Assembly: GCA_019455325.1 (NCBI GenBank)
Contig: JACFMQ010000009.1
Span: 101,924-165,923 of the forward strand
DNA length: 64,000 nucleotides
Direction: 5' to 3'
Source of the DNA: Rhodocyclaceae bacterium
GTDB taxonomy: Bacteria > Pseudomonadota > Gammaproteobacteria > Burkholderiales > Rhodocyclaceae
This document shows positions 46,176-55,308 of the stretch, in pieces. Every line of letters begins with the position of its first letter. The first letter of the stretch is position 1. Both the position numbers and the translations under genes were made by a program. The notes beneath the pieces were generated by a model. It was not told where the DNA came from. It saw nothing but the letters and a program-made list of their open reading frames with translations, and did no database searches.

Positions 46176-48449
46176 TCACTTCTGCTGGCGCGTCTCGATG
46201 ACCGTCAGCGCGGTCATGTTCACCAGGCGGCGCACCGTCGCCGTCGCCGTCAGCACGTGCACCGGCTTGGCCGCGCCGAGCAGGATCGGGCCGATGGTGA
46301 TGCCCTCGCCGCCGGTCATCTTGAGCAGGTTGTAGCTGATGTTGGCGGCATCCAGATTCGGCATGACCAGCACGTTGGCTTCGCCCGTGAGCGGCGAATC
46401 CGGGTCGCAGCGGTCGCGGATGTCCTGCGCGAGCGCGGTGTCGCCGTGCATCTCGCCGTCGGCCTCCAGCTCCGGCGCCGATTCGCGCAGCAGGCGCGTG
46501 GCCTCGGCCATCTTCTTCGCCGAGGCCGAGGCCGAGGAGCCGAAGTTCGAGTGCGAGAGCATCGCCACCTTCGGCTGGATGCCGAAGCTGCGCACCTCGG
46601 CGGCGGCCAGGCGGGCGATCTCGGCCAGTTCCTCGGCGCTCGGGTTTTCGTTCACGTGCGTGTCGCAGAGGAACAGCGCGCGGCCGGGCAGCAGCAGGTG
46701 GTTCATCGCCGCCATCGTCTTCACGCCCGGCGCCTTGCCGATGATCTCCTCGACCTGGCGCAGATGGTGCGCGAAGCGGCCGGAGACGCCGCAGACCATG
46801 CCGTCGGCGTAGCCGAGGCGGAGCAGGATGGCGCCGATGATCGTGGTGTCCTGGCGCAGGCGCATCTTGGCGATCTCGACGGTGACGCCGTGGCGCTTCA
46901 TCAACTGGTGGTAGGCGGTCCAGCATTCCTTGTAGCGGTCGTCCTGGTTCGGATTGACCACCTCGAAATTGCCGATGTTCAGCTTGGAGCCGATCTTGGC
47001 CAGCCGCATCTCGATCACCTCCGGGCGGCCGACGAGGATCGGCTTGGCCAGACGCTCCTCGATGACGATCTGCACCGCGCGCAGCACCTTCTCGTCCTCG
47101 CCGTCGGTGTAGATGATGCGCGCCGGCGCGCCCTGCTTGGCGGCGGTGAACACGGCGCGCATGCCGACGCCGGTGTGGTAGATGAATTCCTTGAGCTTGT
47201 CGCGGTACGCCGCCATGTCGACGATCGGCCGCGTGGCGACGCCGGATGCCTCGGCGGCCTTGGCCACGGCCGGGGCGATGGTGGTGATCAGGCGCGGGTC
47301 GAAGGGCTTGGGGATCAGGTATTCCGGGCCGAACGAGAGCTGGTGGCCGGGATAGGCCATGGCCACCTCGTCGCTCACTTCTTCTTCGGCCATCGCCGCG
47401 ATGGCGCGCACGCAGGCCTGCTTCATTTCCTCGGTGATGCGCGTCGCGCCGCAGTCGAGCGCGCCGCGGAAGATGAACGGGAAGCAGAGCACGTTGTTCA
47501 CCTGGTTCGGGTAGTCCGAACGGCCGGTGGCGATGATCGCGTCCGGGCGGACTTCCTTGGCCAGTTCCGGCATGATTTCCGGCGTCGGGTTGGCGAGCGC
47601 GAAGATGATCGGCTTCTCGGCCATGGCCTTGACCATCTCCGGCTTGAGCACGCCGGCGGTGGACAGGCCGAGGAAGATGTCGGCGCCGACGATGGCGTCG
47701 CCGAGCGTGCGCGCGGCCGTGTCCTGCGCGTAGCGCGCCTTGGTCTCGTCCATGCTGGCGTCGCGGCCGACCCAGATGACGCCCTTCGAGTCGCAGACGG
47801 TGATGTTCTCCTTCCGGACGCCGAGGTCGCACCACAGGTCGAGGCAGGAGATGGCGGCGGCGCCGGCGCCCGAACAGACGACCTTGACCTCGTCGATCTT
47901 GCGGCCGGTGACCTTCAGCGCGTTGAGCATGCCGGCGGCGGAGATGATCGCGGTGCCGTGCTGGTCGTCGTGGAAGACCGGGATGTTCATCCGCTCCTTG
48001 AGCTTCCGTTCGATGTAGAAGCACTCCGGCGCCTTGATGTCCTCCAGGTTGATGCCGCCCAGCGTCGGCTCCATCGAGGCGATGATGTCGATCAGCTTGT
48101 CCGGGTCGTTCTCGGCCAGTTCGATGTCGAAGACGTCGATACCGGCGAACTTCTTGAACAGGCAGCCCTTGCCCTCCATCACCGGCTTCGACGCCAGCGG
48201 GCCGATGTTGCCCAGGCCGAGCACGGCGGTGCCGTTGGTGACGACGCCGACGAGGTTGGCGCGCGAGGTGTACAGGCTGGCGTTGTGCGGGTCCTCGACG
48301 ATGGCGTCGCAGGCGTAGGCGACGCCCGGCGAATAGGCGAGCGCGAGGTCGCGCTGGTTGGTCAGGCCCTTGGTCGGGCGGACCGAGATTTTCCCCGGCG
48401 TCGGGAACTGGTGGTATTCGAGCGCCGCTTCGCGCAGATCCTTCTCCAT
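46176..48449 (-). CDS. maeB: NADP-dependent malic enzyme with phosphotransacetylase-like C-terminal domain
   Basis: A 757-residue protein converting malate to pyruvate and CO2. The malic-enzyme domain (about 1-430) holds [34 protein letters not shown] and [15 protein letters not shown] (NADP fold). The C-terminal 320 residues resemble phosphate acetyltransferase ([33 protein letters not shown]) and are thought to be regulatory. The gene is divergent from the 58-residue membrane protein, so the dyad at 48653-48667 lies between both. Confidence 0.95.
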   Translation of the reverse strand: MEKDLREAALEYHQFPTPGKISVRPTKGLTNQRDLALAYSPGVAYACDAIVEDPHNASLYTSRANLVGVVTNGTAVLGLGNIGPLASKPVMEGKGCLFKKFAGIDVFDIELAENDPDKLIDIIASMEPTLGGINLEDIKAPECFYIERKLKERMNIPVFHDDQHGTAIISAAGMLNALKVTGRKIDEVKVVCSGAGAAAISCLDLWCDLGVRKENITVCDSKGVIWVGRDASMDETKARYAQDTAARTLGDAIVGADIFLGLSTAGVLKPEMVKAMAEKPIIFALANPTPEIMPELAKEVRPDAIIATGRSDYPNQVNNVLCFPFIFRGALDCGATRITEEMKQACVRAIAAMAEEEVSDEVAMAYPGHQLSFGPEYLIPKPFDPRLITTIAPAVAKAAEASGVATRPIVDMAAYRDKLKEFIYHTGVGMRAVFTAAKQGAPARIIYTDGEDEKVLRAVQIVIEERLAKPILVGRPEVIEMRLAKIGSKLNIGNFEVVNPNQDDRYKECWTAYHQLMKRHGVTVEIAKMRLRQDTTIIGAILLRLGYADGMVCGVSGRFAHHLRQVEEIIGKAPGVKTMAAMNHLLLPGRALFLCDTHVNENPSAEELAEIARLAAAEVRSFGIQPKVAMLSHSNFGSSASASAKKMAEATRLLRESAPELEADGEMHGDTALAQDIRDRCDPDSPLTGEANVLVMPNLDAANISYNLLKMTGGEGITIGPILLGAAKPVHVLTATATVRRLVNMTALTVIETRQQK

Positions 48450-48652
48450 GGTGGCCTCTTCGGGTTGTTCTGGCGGCGGAAAGCGGGCAACGCCCCCGGC
48501 CGGCCGCGAAAAAGAGTTGAACTGTACTCTCGCCCGGTGCCAAAGCCAATTGCGGATTTACACAAATCCGCGGGCGCCAATCCCTTGCACCGGAAGGGCT
48601 GGCGGCCGGCACTGCGACCGAATTTGTCAGTCAACCGGATCATGCCCGAGGC

Positions 48653-48697
48653 GCGACAATATGCCGCAGACCGCCGCTGTCCCGGCAGGCCTAGAAT
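48653..48697 (+). promoter_or_regulatory. RegA-like box 1 and -10 hexamer upstream of the metal island
   Basis: The dyad CGCGAC-AATAT-GCCGCA (core 48653-48667) is followed by TAGAAT at 48692-48697. The core centre is 32 bases before the hexamer. The next start codon (48729) begins 62 bases after the core start-to-start gap's end. The same dyad-to-hexamer spacing recurs at 52808, 53561 and 58367, so this looks like an activator site overlapping the -35 region. maeB is divergent from here and might also be affected. Confidence 0.65.
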
Positions 48698-48728
48698 TCT
48701 CCTCGGCAAAGCAATCGTGGGGAGCGAA

Positions 48729-48905
48729 ATGAATACACAACAGCCGGCACAGGACAGCGACGAATTTCCGGCCCTGCTCGTCGGCACCGGCCTCGCGCTG
48801 GCCTCGCTGATCATCGTTCCAGCATTGGCGCAGCGCGTCGGGCTTGCTTCCAGCGTCACCATCGCCCTGCGCGGCCTGCTCATGCGCGCGGCGAGCCGGA
48901 TCTGA
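48729..48905 (+). CDS. Small membrane protein of unknown function (58 residues)
   Basis: A short frame with a strong ribosome-binding site (GGGGAGCG before the ATG). It encodes a polar, acidic N-terminus (MNTQQPAQDSDEF) and one long hydrophobic stretch (LLVGTGLALASLIIVPALA), then VTIALRGLLMRAASRI, a basic amphipathic end. The box-1 promoter would transcribe it first, then the Sco and ABC genes. I recognise no family. Its position under the same dyad as the metal genes makes it worth noticing. Confidence 0.6.
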   Translation: MNTQQPAQDSDEFPALLVGTGLALASLIIVPALAQRVGLASSVTIALRGLLMRAASRI

Positions 48906-48964
48906 CGCCGCCTTTTCCCGCGTCGCCCGTTCTAGGCCGTTCCACCGGCGAGCCGGCGCATTCC

Positions 48965-49534
48965 ATGATCCGGACAGTCCTTAATTCATCACTCGCCGCC
49001 ATTGCCGCTGCGTTGCTCGCCGCCTGTTCTCCGGCCCCGGAGCCCGTCGGCGGAGCGCCCGCCGGCGGCGATTTCATCCTGCATGGCCCCCAGGGGCCGG
49101 TCGACTCCCGGGCGCTGCGCGGCAAGCTGCTGCTGGTCTACTTCGGCTATGTGAACTGTCCGGACGTCTGCCCGGCCTCGCTCGCAGTCATGAACCAGGT
49201 GCTCAACGCCATGCCAGAGGAACGGCGGCAGCGCATCCAGCCGATCCTGATCTCGGTGGACCCGGCGCGCGACACGCCGGACAAGCTGGTGATCTACACC
49301 GCTTACTTTCACCCCAGCCTCATCGGCGTCACCGGCAGCGAGGAGGAGGTTGCGCGCGTCGCCGGGCTGTTCGGCGCCGGCTACGCGAGGCAGCCGGCGC
49401 GGCCGGACGGCAGCTACGCCGTGGACCACAGTGCCAACACCTACGTCGTCGCCCCGTCCGGCAAGCTGGTGGCGACGATACCGATCGGTATGCCGGCCGA
49501 CGAGGTAGCGGCCATCGTCGCCAGGTACCTGTGA
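48965..49534 (+). CDS. Sco1/SenC/PrrC-family copper-binding lipoprotein
   Basis: A 189-residue thioredoxin-fold protein. Its lipobox LAAC predicts lipidation at Cys21. YFGYVNCPDVCPASLA holds the C-x3-C copper site, and DHSANTYVV the third ligand (His). LISVDPARDTPDKL is the conserved mid-segment. Sco proteins deliver or reduce copper for the CuA site of oxidase or for nitrous oxide reductase. The cox operon in this window has no sco gene, so this one may serve it, or it may belong to the local metal system. The next gene starts within its stop (GTGA). Confidence 0.93.
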   Translation: MIRTVLNSSLAAIAAALLAACSPAPEPVGGAPAGGDFILHGPQGPVDSRALRGKLLLVYFGYVNCPDVCPASLAVMNQVLNAMPEERRQRIQPILISVDPARDTPDKLVIYTAYFHPSLIGVTGSEEEVARVAGLFGAGYARQPARPDGSYAVDHSANTYVVAPSGKLVATIPIGMPADEVAAIVARYL

Positions 49535-49869
49535 AAGTTCGTCCGTCCTCGCTCGCCGCCGGAGTGCTGGCCGCGCTTGGCTGCGTCGCGGCGGCGACGT
49601 TTCTCGACGCGGCGAGGCTGCAGCGGACGCACGCGGTCGCGACGGAGCACGCGGCGATGCTGGTGGCGCAGTTCGGACTCACCGATCTGGCGCTGTTCAC
49701 CGAGGCCCGCTACACGCGCCATCGTGCGGTGGCCGATCTGCACTCGGCTTTCCAGGACCACCCGTTCGGCCTTGAGCATTTTCCGTCGGGCAGCCTGCTG
49801 CCGCCGCCCGTCCACCTGACGCAAGCCCGCCATGAACCAGTGGATCGCCAGACAGCGCTATCTCGTTGA
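49531..49869 (+). CDS. Conserved small membrane-anchored protein of the ABC transporter operon
   Basis: A 112-residue protein with an N-terminal hydrophobic segment (SLAAGVLAALGCVAAATFL) and a hydrophilic rest. LALFTEARYTRHRAVADLHSA and DHPFGLEHFPSGSLLPPP look conserved and function-specific, and the His/Phe-rich character would suit metal handling, but I know no assigned family role. It overlaps Sco at its start (GTGA) and the permease gene by 38 bases at its end. Confidence 0.72.
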   Translation: MKVRPSSLAAGVLAALGCVAAATFLDAARLQRTHAVATEHAAMLVAQFGLTDLALFTEARYTRHRAVADLHSAFQDHPFGLEHFPSGSLLPPPVHLTQARHEPVDRQTALSR

Positions 49870-51016
49870 CTTCACGCTGGCGTCGCTCGCGCGGCGCAAG
49901 ACGAAGAACGCCGGCCTCCTGCTGGTGTTCGCTCTGCTCGTGTTCGTGCTCGCCTCGGTGATGCTGTTCGCGTCGGCCCTGCGTCACGAGGCGACGATGG
50001 TGCTGGCACACTCGCCGGAAGTGATCCTGCAGCGCATGGTCGCCGGCCGGCACGACCTCGTTCCGCCGGGCTACGTCGAGCGCATCGGCCGCATCCGCGG
50101 CGTACAGAAGATCGAAGGCCGTCTGTGGGGCTACTACTACGATCCTGTGGTGAAGGCCAACTACACCTTCATGGCGGTCGTACCGGCGCCCGCGAGCGGT
50201 TTCGCCGCGCGGCCCGGCGCACGGGAGGCGTCGGCGCCGCCGGCGGCCGGCGAGATCGTCGTCGGCTCCGGTCTGGCCCGCCATCGCGGCGTACAGTCCG
50301 GGAACGTGCTGTCGTTCCGCTCGTATTCGGGCAAGCTCTTCTCGTTCAGGATCGCGGGCGTGCTGCCGGCCGATTCGGAACTGGTCAGTGCCGACCTGGT
50401 GCTGACCAACCAGGCCGACTTTCGTGCCTTCTTCGACTACCCGGCCGATCACTGGACCGACGTCACGCTTTCCGTCGCCAACCCGCAGGAAGTGCGTACC
50501 GTTGCGCAGAAGCTCGCCAACGCATTGCCCGATTCGCGCCCGATCCTGCGCGACGAGGTGTCGCGCACCTACCAGTCGATCTTCGACTGGCGCGAGGGCA
50601 TCATGCTGGCGCTGCTCTCCGCGGCCATCCTCGCCTTTGCCATCCTGGCCTGGGACAAGGCGTCCGGCCTCTCGGCCGAGGAGAAACGCGAGATCGGCAT
50701 CCTCAAGGCGATCGGCTGGGAAACCGGCGACGTGATCCGGATGAAGTTGTGGGAGGGCCTGCTCGTTTCCCTGAGTGCCTTCCTTGCCGGTTACGTTGCG
50801 GCCTACGCGCACGTCTTCCATTTCTCGGCTGTGCTGTTCGCGCCGGTGCTCAAGGGCTGGGCGGTGCTTTACCCGAAGTTCACGCTGGCGCCGGCGATCG
50901 ATGGCCTGCAGGTGACGACGCTGTTCTTCTTCACCGTGCTGCCCTATGCGACGGCCGTGCTGGTGCCGATCTGGCGGGCGGCGGTCACTGACCCGGATGC
51001 AGTGATGCGGGGTTGA
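49832..51016 (+). CDS. FtsX/MacB-type ABC transporter permease
   Basis: A 394-residue permease with one N-terminal helix (about residues 27-50), a large periplasmic domain (about 55-265) and three C-terminal helices. This is the MacB/LolE topology. KREIGILKAIGWETGDVIRM is the coupling-helix region contacting the ATPase. MacB-like transporters move substrates through or out of the outer leaflet or drive periplasmic events without crossing the inner membrane. The next gene encodes its ATPase. Confidence 0.9.
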   Translation: MNQWIARQRYLVDFTLASLARRKTKNAGLLLVFALLVFVLASVMLFASALRHEATMVLAHSPEVILQRMVAGRHDLVPPGYVERIGRIRGVQKIEGRLWGYYYDPVVKANYTFMAVVPAPASGFAARPGAREASAPPAAGEIVVGSGLARHRGVQSGNVLSFRSYSGKLFSFRIAGVLPADSELVSADLVLTNQADFRAFFDYPADHWTDVTLSVANPQEVRTVAQKLANALPDSRPILRDEVSRTYQSIFDWREGIMLALLSAAILAFAILAWDKASGLSAEEKREIGILKAIGWETGDVIRMKLWEGLLVSLSAFLAGYVAAYAHVFHFSAVLFAPVLKGWAVLYPKFTLAPAIDGLQVTTLFFFTVLPYATAVLVPIWRAAVTDPDAVMRG

Positions 51017-51017
51017 G

Positions 51018-51692
51018 ATGATCGAATTGCGCGACATCCACAAGGCCTTCAACGAAGGCCGGCCCAACGAATACTGGGCGCTGCGCGGCATCGATCTGGA
51101 CATCGCCGCCGGGGAGTCGACGGTGTTCTCGGGGCCGTCGGGCTCCGGCAAGACGACGCTGCTGACGCTGCTCGGCTGCCTCGCCCGGCCGACGCGCGGT
51201 CGAGTGCGCCTCGGAGACGAGGACATCTCGAGTCTGCCTGAGCGCTTCCTGACCGAGATCCGCCGCCGCACCTTCGGCTTCGTCTTCCAGCAGTTCAACC
51301 TGGTCCGCGGTCTCTCTGCGCTCGACAACGTGATGCTGCCGGCCTATCCGCTCGGCCTGCCGCACCGCGAACTGCGCGCGCGCGCCGAGGCGCAGCTCGC
51401 CGCGCTCGATCTCGGCCACCGCCGCGAGGCACGCGTCGAATGGCTCTCCGGCGGCGAGCAGCAGCGCGTCGCCATCGCCCGGGCGCTGATCAATGCGCCG
51501 CAGGTGGTGATCGCCGACGAACCCACCGCCAACCTCGATACCGCGCTCTCGTGTCAGTTCATGGGCATCCTCGAACGCCTGCTCGACGAAGGGCGAACGG
51601 TGCTGCTGACCAGCCACGACCCGCTGGTCGTCGAATCGGAGACCGTCGATCGCGTCGTGCGCCTGCGCGACGGCAGGCTGGTGGAACCCTAG
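51018..51692 (+). CDS. ABC transporter ATP-binding protein (MacB/LolD type)
   Basis: A 224-residue ATPase. Walker A is GPSGSGKTT near residue 36, the Q-loop is FVFQQFNLV, the signature is [15 protein letters not shown], Walker B is [13 protein letters not shown], and the H-loop is SHDP. Size and sequence fit the LolD/MacB subfamily that pairs with FtsX-fold permeases. It starts one base after the permease stop. Confidence 0.95.
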   Translation: MIELRDIHKAFNEGRPNEYWALRGIDLDIAAGESTVFSGPSGSGKTTLLTLLGCLARPTRGRVRLGDEDISSLPERFLTEIRRRTFGFVFQQFNLVRGLSALDNVMLPAYPLGLPHRELRARAEAQLAALDLGHRREARVEWLSGGEQQRVAIARALINAPQVVIADEPTANLDTALSCQFMGILERLLDEGRTVLLTSHDPLVVESETVDRVVRLRDGRLVEP

Positions 51693-51693
51693 G

Positions 51694-52698
51694 ATGATCT
51701 TCCAGCCGGCGATCATCGCCCTGCTGCTGGCCAGCGCGCTGTCGGTGGCGATGCTCGCGGCGGCGGCGCCGTTCGCGCTGCAACTGATCCGTCGCTGGGA
51801 CATCGCCTGCGGCAGCGAACTGCAGTTGCGGCTCGAACGGCGGACCTACCTGTTCTCGACGCTGACCGCCCTCGTCTTCGTGGTGCAGATCGTGGCGCTG
51901 CTGCTTACCGTGTTCAACGCCGACCGCATGGCGGCGATGTTCGTCGGCGCGATGTGCGCGGTCGGCACGCTTAACGCGAACGCCTGGGGCTTTCCCATGC
52001 TCCACGCGCAGATCGTGCTGTTCTTCTTGGCCGCGATCTGGCTGGTCCTGAACCATGTCGACAACCAGGCCCGCGATTATCCGCTGGTGCGCGTCAAGTA
52101 TGCATTCCTGCTGTTCCTGCTGCCGGTCGTCGCCGTCGTGGCGGCGCTGCAGTTGCGCTACTTCCTCGATCTGCGCGCCGACGTCATCACTTCATGCTGC
52201 GGCAGCCTGTTCTCCGAAGGGAGCCGGACGCTGACGAGCGAAATCTCCGGCATGGAGGCCCGACCGGCGCTCCTGCTCTTCTATGCTGCGCTGGGTGCGG
52301 CGGTTTTTGCCAATGCGCTGCATGCTGGTCTCGAGCGGCGCTGGAGCGGCGTCCTTGCCGGCCTGGCGAGCGCCGCTGCCTTCGCAGCGGCGATGACCGG
52401 CATCCTTTCCTTCGTCTCGCTCTACGTCTACGAACACCCGCACCACCACTGCCCGTTCTGTTTGGTCAAGCCAGAGTACGGCTATCAGGGCTATCTGCTC
52501 TACCTGCCGCTCTTCGCCGCGACGGCGGCCGGTCTCGGCGCCGGCGTGCTGCAATTCTTTGTGCGCCGTCCCGGCCTCGTCGTACCGGGGGTGCGCGCGG
52601 CGACAAGACTGGCTGGATTCGCGGCCTGCGGTTTCGCCCTGTTCTCGGCCATCGCGACGGCGATGGTGGCGCGCTCGAATCTCGTCCTGCTCGGCTAG
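51694..52698 (+). CDS. Polytopic membrane protein with CC and HPHHHCPFC motifs
   Basis: A 334-residue protein with about eight membrane helices. Between them are two striking metal-like motifs: TSCCGSLF with adjacent Cys168 and Cys169, and EHPHHHCPFC ending in Cys253 and Cys256, with five acidic or histidine residues before. Cys/His clusters of this type suit soft metal such as copper. I know of no characterised family. It closes the Sco-ABC operon, so a role in copper loading or redox with the FtsX transporter is inferred. Confidence 0.8.
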   Translation: MIFQPAIIALLLASALSVAMLAAAAPFALQLIRRWDIACGSELQLRLERRTYLFSTLTALVFVVQIVALLLTVFNADRMAAMFVGAMCAVGTLNANAWGFPMLHAQIVLFFLAAIWLVLNHVDNQARDYPLVRVKYAFLLFLLPVVAVVAALQLRYFLDLRADVITSCCGSLFSEGSRTLTSEISGMEARPALLLFYAALGAAVFANALHAGLERRWSGVLAGLASAAAFAAAMTGILSFVSLYVYEHPHHHCPFCLVKPEYGYQGYLLYLPLFAATAAGLGAGVLQFFVRRPGLVVPGVRAATRLAGFAACGFALFSAIATAMVARSNLVLLG

Positions 52699-52807
52699 AA
52701 AAAGGTTCATCGAAGGGTGTTGCGCGCCATGTCGGTGAAGCAGGCGCATTGTGCCAGCGAGGCTCGCCGGCCGTTGCGCGGCCGATCGCCGCAGGGCGCA
52801 TTGTCGC

Positions 52808-52851
52808 GCGGCAACGTGTCGCATCTCGACTTTCGGCCGGCTCTGCATAAT
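52808..52851 (+). promoter_or_regulatory. RegA-like box 2 and -10 hexamer of regA
   Basis: The dyad CGCGGC-AACGT-GTCGCA (core 52808-52822) lies 66 bases before the regA ATG. CATAAT at 52846-52851 is the -10 hexamer, 31 bases after the dyad centre. It suggests autoregulation by RegA. Confidence 0.7.
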
Positions 52852-52887
52852 GCGCACGGCTGCACGCCATCCGTCCGAGAACGAGTC

Positions 52888-53586
52888 ATGACTATCGCAC
52901 CCCAGCGCTTCCTGGTCGTCGAGGACGATCCGATTTTCTCCCGCATCCTGACGCGCAGTTTGCGCAAGCGCGGATTCGAAACCATTCTGGCCTCCGGTTC
53001 CGACGAGGCGCTCGCCAACGCGCTGGCTCTCCCGCCGGATTTCGTCGTGCTCGACCTGAAGCTCGGCGACCGTTCGTCGCTGCCGCTGATCCAGCCCTTG
53101 CTCGAGATCCGCCCGGCATTGCGCATCTGCCTGCTGACCGGGTTCGCCAGCGTCGCTACGGCGGTCGAGGCGGTCAAGCTGGGAGCCCACCATTACCTTG
53201 CGAAGCCAGCCCACGTCGATGAAATTCTCACGTGTCTCGGAATCATTCCGGGGGGCGGTGGCCCCGATGCCGCCAGCGGCGTGCACGGGCAGGTTCCGCT
53301 TGCCGAGGCCGAATGGCGGCACATCGTGCGTGCGCTGCGCGAATATCGCGGCAATGTCTCGAAGGCCGCCCGCATGCTTGGCATGCACCGGCGTACGCTG
53401 CAGCGCAAGATCGCCGCGCGCGGCAATAAGGAGATCGTGTCGATTTTGAAAAAGCTCCGCCTGCGCGCGGAACGCGAGGATGCCGCCGGCGAACGCCCTC
53501 GCCACAAGTTGCGGCAGCCTGCGGATCGGGGCCTGGGCGGCTGCCTCCCGACATGTCGATGCGACGATATGTCGCAAGAGAAATGA
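52888..53586 (+). CDS. regA: RegA/PrrA/ActR-type response regulator
   Basis: A 232-residue response regulator of the redox-responsive RegA family. VVEDDPIFSRILTRS begins the receiver domain, with Asp56 as the likely phosphoacceptor and Lys106-region KPAH at its end. The Fis-type DNA-binding helix-turn-helix is in GNVSKAARMLGMHRRTLQRKI (about 150-170). The family is usually near 180 residues; this one has an unusual 45-residue C-terminal extension with GGCLPTCRCDD, encoded across the box-3 dyad. No RegB-type kinase gene is adjacent in the window. Confidence 0.88.
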   Translation: MTIAPQRFLVVEDDPIFSRILTRSLRKRGFETILASGSDEALANALALPPDFVVLDLKLGDRSSLPLIQPLLEIRPALRICLLTGFASVATAVEAVKLGAHHYLAKPAHVDEILTCLGIIPGGGGPDAASGVHGQVPLAEAEWRHIVRALREYRGNVSKAARMLGMHRRTLQRKIAARGNKEIVSILKKLRLRAEREDAAGERPRHKLRQPADRGLGGCLPTCRCDDMSQEK

Positions 53587-53604
53587 GGCGTCCGTCCCTA
53601 TACT
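53561..53604 (+). promoter_or_regulatory. RegA-like box 3 and -10 hexamer of fecI1
   Basis: The perfect dyad TGCGAC-GATAT-GTCGCA (core 53561-53575) lies inside the 3' end of regA. TATACT at 53599-53604 follows 31 bases after the dyad centre. The first FecI-like sigma gene starts at 53654. A smaller palindrome, CGACATGTCG, precedes the dyad at 53549-53558. Confidence 0.75.
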
Positions 53605-53653
53605 GCGCGTTCCTTTCGCGCCCGAACCGCATTCCCGATTCCGACAGACGGCA

Positions 53654-54148
53654 ATGTCGCAAGCCAAGTCTCGCCTGCAGCTCCTCTACGAACAACACGC
53701 CGACGAACTGGACGCCTTCGCCCGCCGGCGCGTCGGCCGGGACGAATCGCGGGACGTGGTCCATGACGCCTATCTGCGTTTGGCGGCCTACGCCGACCCG
53801 GCCGCGTTGGACAATCCCCGTGCCTATCTCTACCGTTTGACCGGCAACGTGGCCAACGATTACGGCACAAGATCGCTGCTCCGTTCCGAGTGGACCGAGC
53901 CGGATGCCGATCTCGACGCGGCGGCCTGCCCGAAACCCGGCCCCGAGCGGCGGGCAGAAAGCCGCGATGCTCTGAGCCGTTGCCTTGCGGCACTGGACGA
54001 GCTGCCAGAGACATACCGCCACGTGTTCCTGCTGCACCGCGTCGACGGCATGGCGCAAGGCGACATCGCAGCGGCCCTCGGCATTCCCTTGCGCTCCGTG
54101 GAGCGCTACATCGCCAAGGCCCTGGCCCACTGCCTGAAGCGGCAGTAG
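53654..54148 (+). CDS. FecI-like ECF sigma factor (first)
   Basis: A 164-residue ECF sigma factor. Region 2 has RDVVHDAYLRLAAY and NPRAYLYRLTGNVANDY; region 4 has LPETYRHVFLLHRVDGMAQGDIAAALGIP and SVERYIAKALAHC. FecI-type sigmas activate TonB-receptor promoters when a ligand-loaded receptor signals through FecR. The gene is followed by fecR1 and its receptor. Box 3 precedes it, placing it under probable RegA control. Confidence 0.92.
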   Translation: MSQAKSRLQLLYEQHADELDAFARRRVGRDESRDVVHDAYLRLAAYADPAALDNPRAYLYRLTGNVANDYGTRSLLRSEWTEPDADLDAAACPKPGPERRAESRDALSRCLAALDELPETYRHVFLLHRVDGMAQGDIAAALGIPLRSVERYIAKALAHCLKRQ

Positions 54149-54197
54149 CTCCGACGCGCCCGATGGCGGTTTTGCCGGCACCGATCGGTCATATACA

Positions 54198-55196
54198 ATG
54201 ACCCGTCGCCTCGCCCCCACCATGCCTTTGTCCTCGATCCTTTCCCGATCCGAAGCGCGCGAGCAGGCTGCCCGATGGGTGGTGCGCCGCAACGGCAGCG
54301 AATACCGCGCCGAAGATCAGCGTGCCTTCCTCGTCTGGATCAACGCCAGCGAGGAAAACCGCCGGGCCTATGCCGAGGCCGAGGCCCTATGGGAAAGCCT
54401 GCGCGGACTGGACGACGTGGCCGGTCAGCGACTCGCCGAGGCGCGCGCCTTTCTCGCCAGGAAACGCCGAGGCCCGGTGCGCCGGCGCCTGGCTGCGGCA
54501 GCCGGTATCCTGCTGGTCGCCAGCCTCGCATGGTGGTTCGATCCGCTCAGCCACCTCGACGACCGGATCTACCGTACGGCCCAGGGCCGGATCCGGGCCT
54601 TCGACCTTGCCGACGGTTCGCGGCTCGAACTCGACACCGCCTCCGAGGCCCGCGTGCATTATTCCCGCCGCGAGCGCGCGATCCGACTCGTCCGCGGCCG
54701 CGCCGTGTTCACCGTGGTGCATGGCGATCCGCGTCACTTCGAGGTCTACGCCGGGCAGGTGAAGGTTCGCGACATCGGTACCCGGTTCGACGTCCGCCAT
54801 CTCGCGGACGGCATTGCCGTCGCCGTGCTCGAGGGCGAGGTTGAAGTCTCCGGCGGAACGAACGCAGCACCGATCGTATTGCGGCGCGGGCAGCGGGTCG
54901 ATTACGCGCGGGATGGCGATGCCGGCTCCGTGCAGTTCATCGACGCCGGCGTCTATTCGTCCTGGCGCGACGGCAGGCTGGTCTTCAACGCTCGGCCATT
55001 GCGCGAAGTGCTCGAGGAACTCGGCCGCTACCAGCCCACCAGCCTGGCCGTATCCGCCCCCCGATTCCTGGATACCCGGGTGAGCGGCGTCTTTTCCGTC
55101 GACGACCTGCCGCAGGCCATGCAGACCATTGCCGCCGCGCTGCCGGTCCGGATCGTCCGAACCGGCGAACACGCCTGGCGGATCGATCCGCGCTGA
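54198..55196 (+). CDS. FecR-like transmembrane anti-sigma regulator (first)
   Basis: A 332-residue FecR protein. The cytoplasmic N-domain (ARWVVRRNGSEYRAEDQRAFLVW) interacts with the sigma factor; a membrane helix (AAAAGILLVASLAWWF, about residues 96-112) is followed by the periplasmic FecR domain with RIRAFDLADGSRLELDTAS and VRDIGTRFDVR. The C-terminal secretin/TonB-like part (FSVDDLPQAMQTIAAAL) contacts the receptor signalling domain. Start may be 54198 or the ATG at 54222. Confidence 0.92.
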   Translation: MTRRLAPTMPLSSILSRSEAREQAARWVVRRNGSEYRAEDQRAFLVWINASEENRRAYAEAEALWESLRGLDDVAGQRLAEARAFLARKRRGPVRRRLAAAAGILLVASLAWWFDPLSHLDDRIYRTAQGRIRAFDLADGSRLELDTASEARVHYSRRERAIRLVRGRAVFTVVHGDPRHFEVYAGQVKVRDIGTRFDVRHLADGIAVAVLEGEVEVSGGTNAAPIVLRRGQRVDYARDGDAGSVQFIDAGVYSSWRDGRLVFNARPLREVLEELGRYQPTSLAVSAPRFLDTRVSGVFSVDDLPQAMQTIAAALPVRIVRTGEHAWRIDPR

Positions 55197-55308
55197 CGCC
55201 GCCGCTGGCACAGGAGCATTCCGGTTTTTTCGCACGGCAGTGGCGGTTTTTTGTCCGTCACCCGGTCTCACGAGGAATAGCGCCATAAACCTCGGGAGGT
55301 TCTCTGCC

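Noticed and set aside
48613-48630. A further GCGAC ... GTCAG pair just before box 1
   Set aside because: The spacer is seven bases, the right half-site is poor and no hexamer is at the right distance.
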